The translations under genes were made by a program, and so were the position numbers. Below the pieces are notes generated by a model, which saw only the letters and a list, made by a program, of their open reading frames with translations, was not told the origin of the DNA and made no database searches. Positions 34,301-42,417 of a DNA stretch of 64,000 nucleotides are shown in pieces. This DNA comes from a virus. Numbering within the stretch: the stretch's first letter is position 1; each line of letters opens with the position of its first letter. The DNA lies in IMG/VR virus record IMGVR_UViG_3300042526_000595, positions 1 through 64,000 of that record; one strand, given 5' to 3'.

Positions 34301-35929
34301 ATTAACACCTGTTCCTGTAATGATTATACCACCCCCACCTATTGGACTTGTTCCACTTGTTCCAGCAATTCCGTTTGCTCCTGAGGTTCCTGAAGAACCG
34401 CTAGAGCCATAAACAGCTCCAAGAGTTGTTACCACATAAGAATAATACTGTATCCCTTCCGTATACCAAGTAACTGGATGATTACCACTTGATTGGTCAA
34501 CCACATATATTTTAACAATCATTCTATCGGTAGGAAGAATATAAAATGATGTTGGTATTACTAAATCTACATATACTTCAACAGGTAGGACAGAACTAAT
34601 CCAAGGAATTAACACTTGATTAGTTTGTAATGGACTACCACTATATGGTGTTCCTGTAGAATCGGCTAATTGTATTGTACAGAATGTGTCTGTATTAAAT
34701 CCTTGACCTCCCTTTAAGAAATGTAAATGAAATCTTTGTAGTCCAGGTGGAATAACAGTAACATCCAATCCTGACGCATTGGTGATAAATTCTTGAACTA
34801 ATACAGGTGTTGCCCCATTAGTTGTTCTTGTTATTGTTTCTCCGGTTGATGATGTTGGTAATATATCAATCTGTTTATACGATAAAGGTGTTTGGGTTAC
34901 AGATTCATTAAAATAGAATATTTGACCTGATGAAACTCCACTAACACCTGAAGAACCACTAGTACCTGAAGAACCACTAGTGCCTGAAGAACCGCTAGTA
35001 CCTGATGTTCCGTCAATACCGCTAGTACCTGATGAGCCTGATGTTCCATCTATACCGCTAGTACCTGATGAGCCTGATGTTCCTGAAGAACCGCTAGTAC
35101 CTGATGAGCCTGATGTTCCATCTATACCGCTAGTACCTGATGAGCCTGATGTTCCGTCTATACCGCTAGTGCCTGAAGAGCCTGATGTTCCATCTATACC
35201 ATTGGTACCGGATGTCCCACTAGACCCTGAAGAACCACTGGTTCCATCAACTCCGCTAGTTCCTGATGTACCATCAATTCCGGTCGCTTCGATAGATACT
35301 GTCGCCCCATCATTCCTATATAAATCTAAAGTAGATGTTGCTGAAAAATAAGTTCCTCCCGTAACATATACATCTTGTATTGCTGTTGCAAACTTTCTCC
35401 ATCTAGCATTAATTCTAATAACTCCATCAACACCCTCAATTGTTGACCCCGTCCAAGTATCAATAAATAATTGACCTTCTGTTGAGTTATTTTTAACTGT
35501 TGTACCAAAATCAGAAACAACAACAGTGTTACCACCAGGTCCTGAAGCTCCTAAAGCGTCAGACCATAATGTATTATAATTATCTATCGAAAATTGATAT
35601 ACTTGGTCTGTTTCATATACATAAACCAACATACCCAATCTTCTTCTACCTGATGAGATATTATCAGAATTTAATGTTATTGTGTCAAATGAAAATGAAG
35701 AATTAATTCCTTTATAAAATTGAATTGGTATGGTATTACCAGAAAATTCAATATCACCATTATCACCAAAAGGTATTGTGTAAATTAAATCATTTAAGGT
35801 GTAAACCTCCATAAAACCACCCGTATTTAAAACACTAAATGTTGTTCCAAATGTGCTAGTTCTTAATGAAGATTGACTCCCTAAGGCTATTATTGGTGAT
35901 AACGGATTTTTATAATTTAAGTTAGACAT
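31307..35929 (-). CDS. giant fibre with collagen-like stalk and YadA-head-like repeats
   Basis: 1540 residues. Residues 1-~210 form an N-terminal attachment region. Residues ~216-331 are about 38 Gly-X-Y triplets (GTSGSSGTSGIDG), a collagen-like trimeric stalk without Pro. A beta domain follows (~335-490), then a short GTSGANGIAG hinge. Residues ~530-1350 are a long array of STIGGGxxNxAxG repeats, resembling trimeric autotransporter (YadA) head coils. The array is split in two by a duplicated Cys-rich segment (CSFASSSGCSICVG), and each half starts GGGGIIITGTG. The end is a small beta domain. Almost certainly a trimeric long tail fibre or adhesin; receptor unknown. Confidence 0.8.
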   Translation of the reverse strand: MSNLNYKNPLSPIIALGSQSSLRTSTFGTTFSVLNTGGFMEVYTLNDLIYTIPFGDNGDIEFSGNTIPIQFYKGINSSFSFDTITLNSDNISSGRRRLGMLVYVYETDQVYQFSIDNYNTLWSDALGASGPGGNTVVVSDFGTTVKNNSTEGQLFIDTWTGSTIEGVDGVIRINARWRKFATAIQDVYVTGGTYFSATSTLDLYRNDGATVSIEATGIDGTSGTSGVDGTSGSSGSSGTSGTNGIDGTSGSSGTSGIDGTSGSSGTSGIDGTSGSSGTSGSSGTSGSSGTSGIDGTSGSSGTSGIDGTSGTSGSSGTSGSSGTSGSSGVSGVSSGQIFYFNESVTQTPLSYKQIDILPTSSTGETITRTTNGATPVLVQEFITNASGLDVTVIPPGLQRFHLHFLKGGQGFNTDTFCTIQLADSTGTPYSGSPLQTNQVLIPWISSVLPVEVYVDLVIPTSFYILPTDRMIVKIYVVDQSSGNHPVTWYTEGIQYYSYVVTTLGAVYGSSGSSGTSGANGIAGTSGTSPIGGGGIIITGTGVNSTIRCGVGNTASGNFSAALGGSGNTITLSGSCSSIVGGKNNTVSGGASSIVGGTLNSVSGSTSSIVGGIGNVICEFGSISFIGGGVDNIISGSRSFIGGGYCNRVLSGLGTISGGYGNKLCVNATYSTIGGGYLNTITSCYSVIGGGGRFSCSGNSYCSNIVKYNIASGQFSTIGGGGGNYASGHTSTIGGGGVFVWQVDDYQPNTLTMCNNKTIGCLSTIGGGGGNYAKGNHSTIGGGIINFASGHTSTIGGGRCNKAIGYLSTIGGGGEIRINSGYGYTRRTTNEAIGDFSTIGGGGGNKALGNGSTIGGGKSRVIEDTVNIGSYVICNNVACGLYSTIGGGQGNYAKGNYSTIGGGGMCVLSDSYSISVIRNTAGGCGSTIGGGIGNIASGTTSFIGGGTRNTVNGSCSSILGGCLNTISSAFTNTNIIGSNITANRACTTFVNDLSVCSFASSSGCSICVGSNGLLVTTTAGGGGIIITGTGVNSTIRCGVSNTATSCFSAALAGSGNTVSTCFSTIVGGQCNISSGTRSFIGGGCRNCVSSCYTSVVGGKLNYGQTSYIFIGGGCLNCSFGNNIFGTIGGGSQNKVRGAYGSTVSCNSVISGGKCNCTCGSFISVNGGYCNITNTRMASIGGGHRNIIQSPTNEYCSLGVTIGGGIGHNTSGGTFSTGGLLTGTIVCCDSGRLSTIGGGYRNCATGACSTIGGGSKNNAQGFFSSIGGGYCNINQGSSSTIAGGLCNSACSLYSSILGGRNNTISSSFTCTNIIGSNITANRACTTFVNDLSVCSFASSSGCSICVGSNGLLVTTTAGGSGSSGTSGMAGTSGTSSGGGGSTPIKLTGQTLTAASWTLVSGYYTYSFSNVNITANCDVSVTPQNASYLTAYNAQVLPYVGVASGVATFYSQFPPDANMTVDIVITSTNLGATTLILSNCGGNIYTGYSLSSVFEPGITVYSDITLTTPLDVGNNVINIGTSITSGYPINNLGVIGNILTICD
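31861..32057. repeat. direct repeat copy 1 within the giant fibre gene
   Basis: About 197 bp repeated at 32871-33067. The first ~85 bp are identical and the rest diverges slightly. It encodes the Cys-rich segment ending each head array. Confidence 0.85.
32871..33067. repeat. direct repeat copy 2 within the giant fibre gene
   Basis: Partner of 31861-32057 at an offset of 1010 bp. The segment just 3' of it on the plus strand (about 32780-32875) also matches 34240-34345, marking a whole-domain duplication. Confidence 0.85.
34935..35285. repeat. tandem repeats encoding the Gly-X-Y stalk
   Basis: Reiterated 9-27 bp units (tgatgttccatctataccg and related) encode GTSGSSGTSGID on the minus strand. 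They are prone to length change in multiples of 9 bp. Confidence 0.8.
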
Positions 35930-35946
35930 ATTTTGATAATTATTTG

Positions 35947-36948
35947 TTACGAAGAAACAGTATTTCCTCTGAAATAAATACTTTGGTTATTGTTTAATGC
36001 AAAGATTCTATTTGGAAAAGTTGTGTAAACTTTATATGTTGTTGGTGGAATTGTGCCACCACTATATGTGAAAGTATAAGTGTTAATTGCTCTTTCTGTA
36101 TTCACCGTAACTAATGAATTAGGGTCACCATCACTATTCACATCAATCGCCGTTTGTGTTTCATTATTTGTTAATGAAATTGGTATTATCCAAGTATACC
36201 AAGCCGATACCGGAATTGTCTGTTCAAATACTTCTGTTGTTAAGAAATTGTATCTAACAATTGGATTACCAAAAGTGTCGAATCCACCACTTTGTTGTGG
36301 AACTGATTGTCTAATAACTGACGGGAATAAACCGCTAGTCCAACCACTAAAATCAACATAACGATTCATATCAATGTTGAATTGTGTTTGGTTTTGATTT
36401 GGCTGACTATTATTTGTGAAACCAAAGAAATTAGAACCACCATCAAACATCCATTGACCTATATTAGTTGCTCCCGATATTGGCTCAATAAATAAATGAG
36501 CAAAATAAACAGGTGTTGGTGTTGGTGTTGGTGTTTGAGTCGGAGTTTGAGTTGGTGTTCTTGTTGGTGACGCTCCTGGCGTATGTGTAATTGTTGGTGT
36601 TGGTGTTCTTGTCGGTGTTTGAGATGGAACCGGACAAGGGTCGTAAGTTGGTGTAACCGTTGGTGTTGCTGTGGGTGTTGGAGTTTGAGTTTTTGTGGTT
36701 GTAGGTGTAGGTGTTACCGTAGGTGTTGGCATTGGAACATTTAAAATGTTTGGGCAATCACTATCCAATACTAATATAGTATAAGTTCCATATACACCTC
36801 TAGGTGGTGTTAATAATCCGGGAACAAATAAATAAGGTAACTCTTGATTACCCAAATTAATAACAACAATTTCGTTATAAGGTTTGAATAAAATATTTGC
36901 TACTTCTCCATCGTAATTAACACTTTTTATCGTTATTGATTGTGACAT
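35947..36948 (-). CDS. virion protein with long Thr-Pro linker
   Basis: 333 residues. A ~70-residue N-terminal domain is followed by an 85-residue Thr-Pro linker (~72-155) that contains one CPVP break. The C-terminal beta-rich domain (~155-333) has paired Trp and many Asn/Gln. No catalytic motif. It is 17 nt upstream of the giant fibre gene in transcription order and is probably another fibre or adhesin subunit. Confidence 0.65.
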   Translation of the reverse strand: MSQSITIKSVNYDGEVANILFKPYNEIVVINLGNQELPYLFVPGLLTPPRGVYGTYTILVLDSDCPNILNVPMPTPTVTPTPTTTKTQTPTPTATPTVTPTYDPCPVPSQTPTRTPTPTITHTPGASPTRTPTQTPTQTPTPTPTPVYFAHLFIEPISGATNIGQWMFDGGSNFFGFTNNSQPNQNQTQFNIDMNRYVDFSGWTSGLFPSVIRQSVPQQSGGFDTFGNPIVRYNFLTTEVFEQTIPVSAWYTWIIPISLTNNETQTAIDVNSDGDPNSLVTVNTERAINTYTFTYSGGTIPPTTYKVYTTFPNRIFALNNNQSIYFRGNTVSS

Positions 36949-36959
36949 TTATAATATGT

Positions 36960-37538
36960 TTACGAAATTGTACTGATTGTTATTGCAACTCCAGGTGTTA
37001 CGGGTCTATTATATGGGGATGTAATGGATGGAACAGATTTGATAAATACGGTATCATCTGATGATGCAAAAACAAATTCAACATATTGACCAGCAGTTAA
37101 AACATATGAGTATGGTATAAAGGGTAATTGTTCGTTATTGTTATTAAGTAAAACTAACTCACCAGTAGTTCTATCTGCATCAACACCATCAACTCTAGTC
37201 CAAAAATATACCGTTGCGTTTGCTGGAGATAATGTGTTTTTATCCAATTGGAATGACACCCCAAATAAGTATGTTCCATCCTGTAATGCCGTGAATTTTG
37301 AATTATCAACAAGGTCAAACCCCACTTGACCTTCTATGGTATCAACCAATATAACAGTTGGAGTATTTGAACCTGACACTGTTTGACTTATTGTTGATGT
37401 GTATGAAGCATTTGGTTTTGATAAAATTTGAGAGTAGTTAATATGGTAAGTTACACCACTTAATTCCACTGGAGCAACCATATTTGGATTTGGTGTTGAT
37501 AATAATGGTAATTCGCTAATTGTTTTTCCTGTTAACAT
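36960..37538 (-). CDS. fibre-tip protein with C1q-like beta sandwich
   Basis: 192 residues. It opens with GKTISELPLL, a short attachment peptide often seen at the start of T4-like phage fibre proteins. Residues ~55-192 look like a C1q/TNF-type jelly roll: DGTYLFGVSFQLDK, YFWTRVDG, and YVLTAGQYVEFVFASSDD near the end. Such domains trimerise at fibre tips. A TATTTATAAATA block lies 14 nt before its ATG. Confidence 0.65.
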   Translation of the reverse strand: MLTGKTISELPLLSTPNPNMVAPVELSGVTYHINYSQILSKPNASYTSTISQTVSGSNTPTVILVDTIEGQVGFDLVDNSKFTALQDGTYLFGVSFQLDKNTLSPANATVYFWTRVDGVDADRTTGELVLLNNNNEQLPFIPYSYVLTAGQYVEFVFASSDDTVFIKSVPSITSPYNRPVTPGVAITISTIS

Positions 37539-37552
37539 AATTTTGTTTTATT

Positions 37553-37560
37553 TATAAATA
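37553..37560 (-). promoter_or_regulatory. putative late promoter octamer TATTTATA
   Basis: ATATTTATAAATAAAA on the minus strand is the same extended block found before 3162 and 62948. It lies 14 nt before the ATG at 37538. Confidence 0.45.
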
Positions 37561-37569
37561 TTGTTATTT

Positions 37570-40500
37570 TTAATTAAATTTTAAATATTCCTGATTACCT
37601 ACCGATAAATATTCGTTATCGTTAATTAAAAGAACATCATTAATAATTTGTTCGGGGATTGTCGGTGTGGGAGTAGGTGTTTGAGTTATTGTTGGGGTAA
37701 GTGTGATTGTAGGTGTTATTGTAGGGGTTATTGTAGGAGTAGGTGTGGGAGTTGCGGTATATTCAGTGATTTCATATTCAAAATCATCAACTAAACAAAC
37801 ATTAGTATTACAATCCGGACAATCCGGATTAAACATTTTGAAAGTATCTTTTAATAATTTAAAGTTATGTTTTATTTCAGGTGCTGATAATGGTGAAACA
37901 TACATTCTAAATTGAGAGATTCCCCCATCAAAAGTTCCAGCAAAATTCTGTTCTATTAATATATTGGTATTTAAACCTGAAAATGTTGTTCCACTTAAAT
38001 CATTAATTGGAAGACATTCTGGGTCTTGAATATATGGGCCTAATGGAGATGTAGATGAAGAGAATGTTAAATTTTCTCTTAAACCTTGAGTACCTCCACC
38101 CCACGAAACATTAAAGGGAACACCAACTTGTTTTTCTTTATCTGTATTTAATCCCCTTGGGATAATCTCTTCAAAATCCTCAATAGTATAAAATAACTTA
38201 CCATTAATATAAATTTTTAATCTACCTTTTCTGTAGTCTTTATCTAATAACCATTTTTCGTTTAAATTAACTAATTCTATTTGTTCTGGCGTACGACCAT
38301 TTGTATGTGTGTAAGGTATTGTGATTAACGATACCGTATTATTGGCTAATGATTCTAAATATTTTCTTTCTGTAATATCACCAAGTCCCCCGCGATACCA
38401 TAAATCACAAGTGTCTAACCAAGTATATCTTTCCCAAACAGCATTTAACTGAAACCAATGTTCCTCTTCTAAATAAGCTGGATTAATTAATTCACAATCC
38501 GGATATATTCCACCAGGTGAACAATATTCGGTAATGGTATATCCTGTTGTATAAGTGATTCCGGTTGTTTCACAACTACCTGTTGTTTCACATCCTCCGG
38601 TGAATCGTAATACTTTTACACCAATTTGGGGATTCTTTGGGTCACCACAAAGTTTAAATGATAATGCGTTGGACATTGAATCATATAATGGGTCAACCTC
38701 ACAAGTATTTTCTATTGATGTAAATCCTGTGGTAGCACAAGTGTCGCAAGTATCACAAGTGGTACAATTACTACAAGTTGGAGTACATACTGGAGTTGAT
38801 AAACAATTAGATTGGGTGGATGTTAGTGTAGAAGTTGGTATTTCTATTATTACCGCATCATTATTAGCTTGTAAATACTGAATATCTCCATCTGGAGAGC
38901 CAACATCACAAGTCATAAGAGCCGCTGGTATTGTTAGTGTTATTATGTTTCCTGTAATATTATAAAACACAATATCATCTCCAACTGTTCCACCTAAATC
39001 TGTACAAGCAGGTAAACTTATTGTTGTTAAGGATGTACAATTATAGAAAAAACTATCACCCGCACTTATTAATTGAGGTAAATCTATTGTTGTTAGTGAA
39101 TAACAATTTGTAAAACAATAACTACCAGCGTTAATCAACTGAGGTAAATTAATTGTTGTTAATGATACGCAATTAGAAAAAGAATGGTTTCCGGCAGTGG
39201 TTAAATTAGGTAAATCAATTGTTGTGAGTGATGTACAATTACTAAAACATTGATTATCTATCGCAATTAACTTTGGAAAATACATTGATGTTAATGATAA
39301 TAATCCGTAAAAAGCTCCCCCATCAAAATAACCACCTCCTGTTATATCAAGACATTCAGGAAATGAAATTTCGGTAATATTTTCACAATAACTAAATGAA
39401 TCAGTATAGATTGAAGTTACACACCCTACTGAATCAATTACTTTTATAATATTATTATTGGATATAAAAGTATTCTCCTTTATAGTTATATCACTACCAC
39501 CAATTAATCTCACTTCATTCCCAACAATATCAACACTTGTAAATGGATTACCATAAGTAGGTAAATCAAAAAATGTATTCCAATCTATTACTGATGATGC
39601 ATCTCCTACAAGAGCATTAGCATTAGCTATATCATCAAATGTTAATTTTAATGATGATGGTAATTGTGTTGGGGTTGGTGTTGGTGTCGGTGTTTTTGTA
39701 GGTGTTGGTGTTGATGTTGGTATTTCTATTATTGTTACTGTATTGTTTGCTTGTAAGTATTGAATGTCTCCATCAGGTGAACCTACATTACAAGTCATAA
39801 GTGCGGCTGGTATTGTTAGTGTTATTGTCTTACCTATTATATTATAAAATACATTATTATTACCTGTTGTTAATCCTAGATTAGTACATGATGGTAAACT
39901 TACACTTGTTAATGAAGTACATAGAAAAAAACATGAATCCCCTATAGTAATTGCTGATGGTAGGTCAATATTTACTAATACTCCAGACTGTTTAAAACAC
40001 GCAACACCTATGTTTATAGATGATGGTAAATAAACTGTAGTTAATGAATTACAGTAAGAAAAACACCCATTTCCTTTAATACCTACTGTAATAAGATTAG
40101 GTAAACTAACACTAATTAAAGATGTACAAGCAAAAAAACATTCGTCTATAATATAGGCAATACATGAACCACTAAATGATAATATATTATTATTATTTAA
40201 AAATATATCTCTCACGGCAATGTTCTCACCACCTATTAATGTAACTTCATTAATGTTAACAACTACACTTGTAAATTGGGTTGACCAATTTGGTAAATTA
40301 AAAAATAAATTCCAATCCAAAACTGAACTTGAATCACCTACTAATAAATTAGCATTAGTTATATCATCAAAATCAATAACTAAATTACCTGAATATCCAA
40401 TAAATGGTTGATAAGGTGAATTATTAATAATTAAATCATTATCAAATGATAAACGAATAATATCATCATCTAATATAATAGATTCATCAATAGTTAATGT

Positions 40501-42366
40501 TATATTGTTTCCTACTATACCAACAAATACATAATCATATCCTATTGTTCCACCTAAATCTGTACAAACTGGAATATTTATTGTTGTTAATGAAGTACAA
40601 ACACCAAAACAACCACTTCCTGCAATAGTTAAGTTAGGTAAATTTATTGTTGTTAATGAATTACAATTATCGAAACAATAATCACCTGCAGTAGCTAATA
40701 AAGGCAATTCTAATATTGTTAATTCAGAATAACCATAAAAACAATAATTACCTGCCGTAGTTAAGTTAGGTAAAGATAAATTAGTTAATTGGCTAGCACC
40801 ATAACTACCTGTAGTATCATCACCAAAACACTGTACTCCAGCAGTTTCCAAAAGAGGTAAATTAAATAATGTGACTTTTGGTGTAATATCAAAACAATAG
40901 TCACCCGCAGTAACTAATGATGGTAAATTTACCGTTGTTAAATTTAATGCAAATACAAAAGTAAATCCTTCTAATGATATTATACTATTGGCATTATCAA
41001 TAATGCTTATTAAATTTATATTATCACTAAATAACCTATCTTTTATAGTTATATTACTACCACCAAATAATTGTACTTCGTTTCCAATAACTATAACTGA
41101 TGTAAATGGATTACCATAAGCAGGTAAATCAAAGAATGTATTCCAATCATTAACATCTGATGAATCTCCTACAAGAGCATTAGCATTAGCTATATCATCA
41201 AATGTTAATTTTAATGATGATGGTAATTGTGTTGGGGTTGGTGTTGGTGTCGGTGTTTGAGTGGGTGTTTTAGTAGGTGTTGGTGTAGGTGTTACATTAA
41301 TAATTGTTTCACAGATGTGGTTTTGACATTCCCACCCACAAGTTGCGCAAGAACTTTCATTACAACCACAACCACAACTAGTTTTAGTTTCGGGATTCCC
41401 CCCACATAAATCACAACCATAACTAACACGAGTATCGTGTTGATTATTAACGGACCTAGGTGGATAAACATATATACAACGACTATTAGTTATTGTATTA
41501 TCACAACAAGCGCAAGTTGTAACACCGGTTAATTCAGATGTTATTCTCGTATATCCTGTAAAACAATTTGGAGTACCATTTGCGTGATGATAAAATTTAT
41601 TTTCCGCCCTTGTACCTAAATAAAAGAATGTGTTCTTATTTTGGGGATATATCTCGTTAAGAGTTGTTTCACCTGAACTTGGTGTGTATTCATCAATTAA
41701 ACGAGGTTTTAAAACCATCTCAACGCTCCACCCTTTATTTACTCGTTCAGGGAAAATTTCATAATCATATCCAAATAATTTATAAAACCCTTGATAAAAT
41801 CCACCATATAATTCGTGGTATTTACCTTCCGATAATCCTTCTTTACTTACAACCTCATATAGTATGGTTTTATCAAACCCTGAAAATCTAACATTAGGTG
41901 ATTGGGTGTTACCAGTAACTTGGAACAATTTTAATCTTCTATCAAACGATAATCTATCAAATTTAATAAAATCTGAATATATTCCTTTTGTAAAATTAAT
42001 GGTTTCTCCACTCATTTTATCAACCAAACCATTATCAATCCCTGTTAATCCAATATCACAAGATGTTGATGATGAAAAACAAGAAAAATCTTCGTTATTT
42101 GGGTTATAATAATTTTGAGAAACAAAAATATTGTTAACATTATAATTTTTATAAGTTAATGTTTGGTCTTGAGCTGTGAGAGGATTATTTATGTCAAAAT
42201 AGAATGGTAATCTATTGCCATATGTTTGAGCAATCAAATATGGTGAGAAAATTACTTCCTCATTATAGTCTCGTTCATCGTTGGTTAACGACATATCTTG
42301 TGAGTCTAAACTCAACTTTAGAGACCAATTTGACTTATAATATTGATTTATATTTTGACTCGCCAT
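37570..42366 (-). CDS. giant adhesin: lectin-like fold interrupted by LRR modules
   Basis: 1598 residues. The N-terminal ~345 residues and the segment ~1230-1510 look like two halves of one concanavalin/LamG-like virion protein (WSVEMVLKPRL early; LKIYINGKLFYTIEDF and ISQFRMYVSPLSAPEI late). Between them lie a Cys-rich stretch (CGCGCNESSCATCGWEC), Thr-Pro linkers, three LTFDDIANA-type modules each carrying BspA-like LRRs, and a second Cys cluster (CSNCTTCDTCDTC). The C-terminus adds another Thr-Pro tail (~1537-1570). The modules are paralogous to the one in the gene at 8487-9968. Role: probably host or surface binding, with exchangeable LRR cargo. Confidence 0.75.
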   Translation of the reverse strand: MASQNINQYYKSNWSLKLSLDSQDMSLTNDERDYNEEVIFSPYLIAQTYGNRLPFYFDINNPLTAQDQTLTYKNYNVNNIFVSQNYYNPNNEDFSCFSSSTSCDIGLTGIDNGLVDKMSGETINFTKGIYSDFIKFDRLSFDRRLKLFQVTGNTQSPNVRFSGFDKTILYEVVSKEGLSEGKYHELYGGFYQGFYKLFGYDYEIFPERVNKGWSVEMVLKPRLIDEYTPSSGETTLNEIYPQNKNTFFYLGTRAENKFYHHANGTPNCFTGYTRITSELTGVTTCACCDNTITNSRCIYVYPPRSVNNQHDTRVSYGCDLCGGNPETKTSCGCGCNESSCATCGWECQNHICETIINVTPTPTPTKTPTQTPTPTPTPTQLPSSLKLTFDDIANANALVGDSSDVNDWNTFFDLPAYGNPFTSVIVIGNEVQLFGGSNITIKDRLFSDNINLISIIDNANSIISLEGFTFVFALNLTTVNLPSLVTAGDYCFDITPKVTLFNLPLLETAGVQCFGDDTTGSYGASQLTNLSLPNLTTAGNYCFYGYSELTILELPLLATAGDYCFDNCNSLTTINLPNLTIAGSGCFGVCTSLTTINIPVCTDLGGTIGYDYVFVGIVGNNITLTIDESIILDDDIIRLSFDNDLIINNSPYQPFIGYSGNLVIDFDDITNANLLVGDSSSVLDWNLFFNLPNWSTQFTSVVVNINEVTLIGGENIAVRDIFLNNNNILSFSGSCIAYIIDECFFACTSLISVSLPNLITVGIKGNGCFSYCNSLTTVYLPSSINIGVACFKQSGVLVNIDLPSAITIGDSCFFLCTSLTSVSLPSCTNLGLTTGNNNVFYNIIGKTITLTIPAALMTCNVGSPDGDIQYLQANNTVTIIEIPTSTPTPTKTPTPTPTPTQLPSSLKLTFDDIANANALVGDASSVIDWNTFFDLPTYGNPFTSVDIVGNEVRLIGGSDITIKENTFISNNNIIKVIDSVGCVTSIYTDSFSYCENITEISFPECLDITGGGYFDGGAFYGLLSLTSMYFPKLIAIDNQCFSNCTSLTTIDLPNLTTAGNHSFSNCVSLTTINLPQLINAGSYCFTNCYSLTTIDLPQLISAGDSFFYNCTSLTTISLPACTDLGGTVGDDIVFYNITGNIITLTIPAALMTCDVGSPDGDIQYLQANNDAVIIEIPTSTLTSTQSNCLSTPVCTPTCSNCTTCDTCDTCATTGFTSIENTCEVDPLYDSMSNALSFKLCGDPKNPQIGVKVLRFTGGCETTGSCETTGITYTTGYTITEYCSPGGIYPDCELINPAYLEEEHWFQLNAVWERYTWLDTCDLWYRGGLGDITERKYLESLANNTVSLITIPYTHTNGRTPEQIELVNLNEKWLLDKDYRKGRLKIYINGKLFYTIEDFEEIIPRGLNTDKEKQVGVPFNVSWGGGTQGLRENLTFSSSTSPLGPYIQDPECLPINDLSGTTFSGLNTNILIEQNFAGTFDGGISQFRMYVSPLSAPEIKHNFKLLKDTFKMFNPDCPDCNTNVCLVDDFEYEITEYTATPTPTPTITPTITPTITLTPTITQTPTPTPTIPEQIINDVLLINDNEYLSVGNQEYLKFN
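39601..39695. repeat. 95-bp identical direct repeat, copy 1
   Basis: Identical to 41164-41258 (offset 1563 bp). It encodes the [15 protein letters not shown] module start and the beginning of its Thr-Pro linker. A diverged third copy lies near 9330-9420 in the other LRR adhesin gene. Confidence 0.85.
41164..41258. repeat. 95-bp identical direct repeat, copy 2
   Basis: Partner of 39601-39695. The perfect identity inside otherwise diverged modules points to a recent duplication or gene conversion. Confidence 0.85.
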
Positions 42367-42376
42367 CTTTTTTAAT

Positions 42377-42384
42377 GATAAATA
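42377..42384 (-). promoter_or_regulatory. putative late promoter octamer TATTTATC (minus)
   Basis: On the minus strand TATTTATC lies 10 nt before the ATG at 42366, in the 51-nt divergent gap. Confidence 0.35.
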
Positions 42385-42397
42385 CTCTAAAACGAAG

Positions 42398-42405
42398 TAT
42401 TTATA
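42398..42405 (+). promoter_or_regulatory. putative late promoter octamer TATTTATA (plus)
   Basis: In the same 51-nt gap as the minus-strand copy, 12 nt before the ATG at 42418. The pair makes a compact divergent promoter. Confidence 0.4.
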
Positions 42406-42417
42406 TGAAAAAGTTAT

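Noticed and set aside
34980-35351. Plus-strand open frame rich in PEEPLVPD-type repeats
   Set aside because: It is the antisense shadow of the Gly-X-Y repeat tract of the minus-strand fibre; the low-complexity repeat keeps all frames open.
36485-36757. Minus-strand frame rich in NTNSNT
   Set aside because: Out-of-frame reading of the Thr-Pro linker of the gene at 35947-36948.
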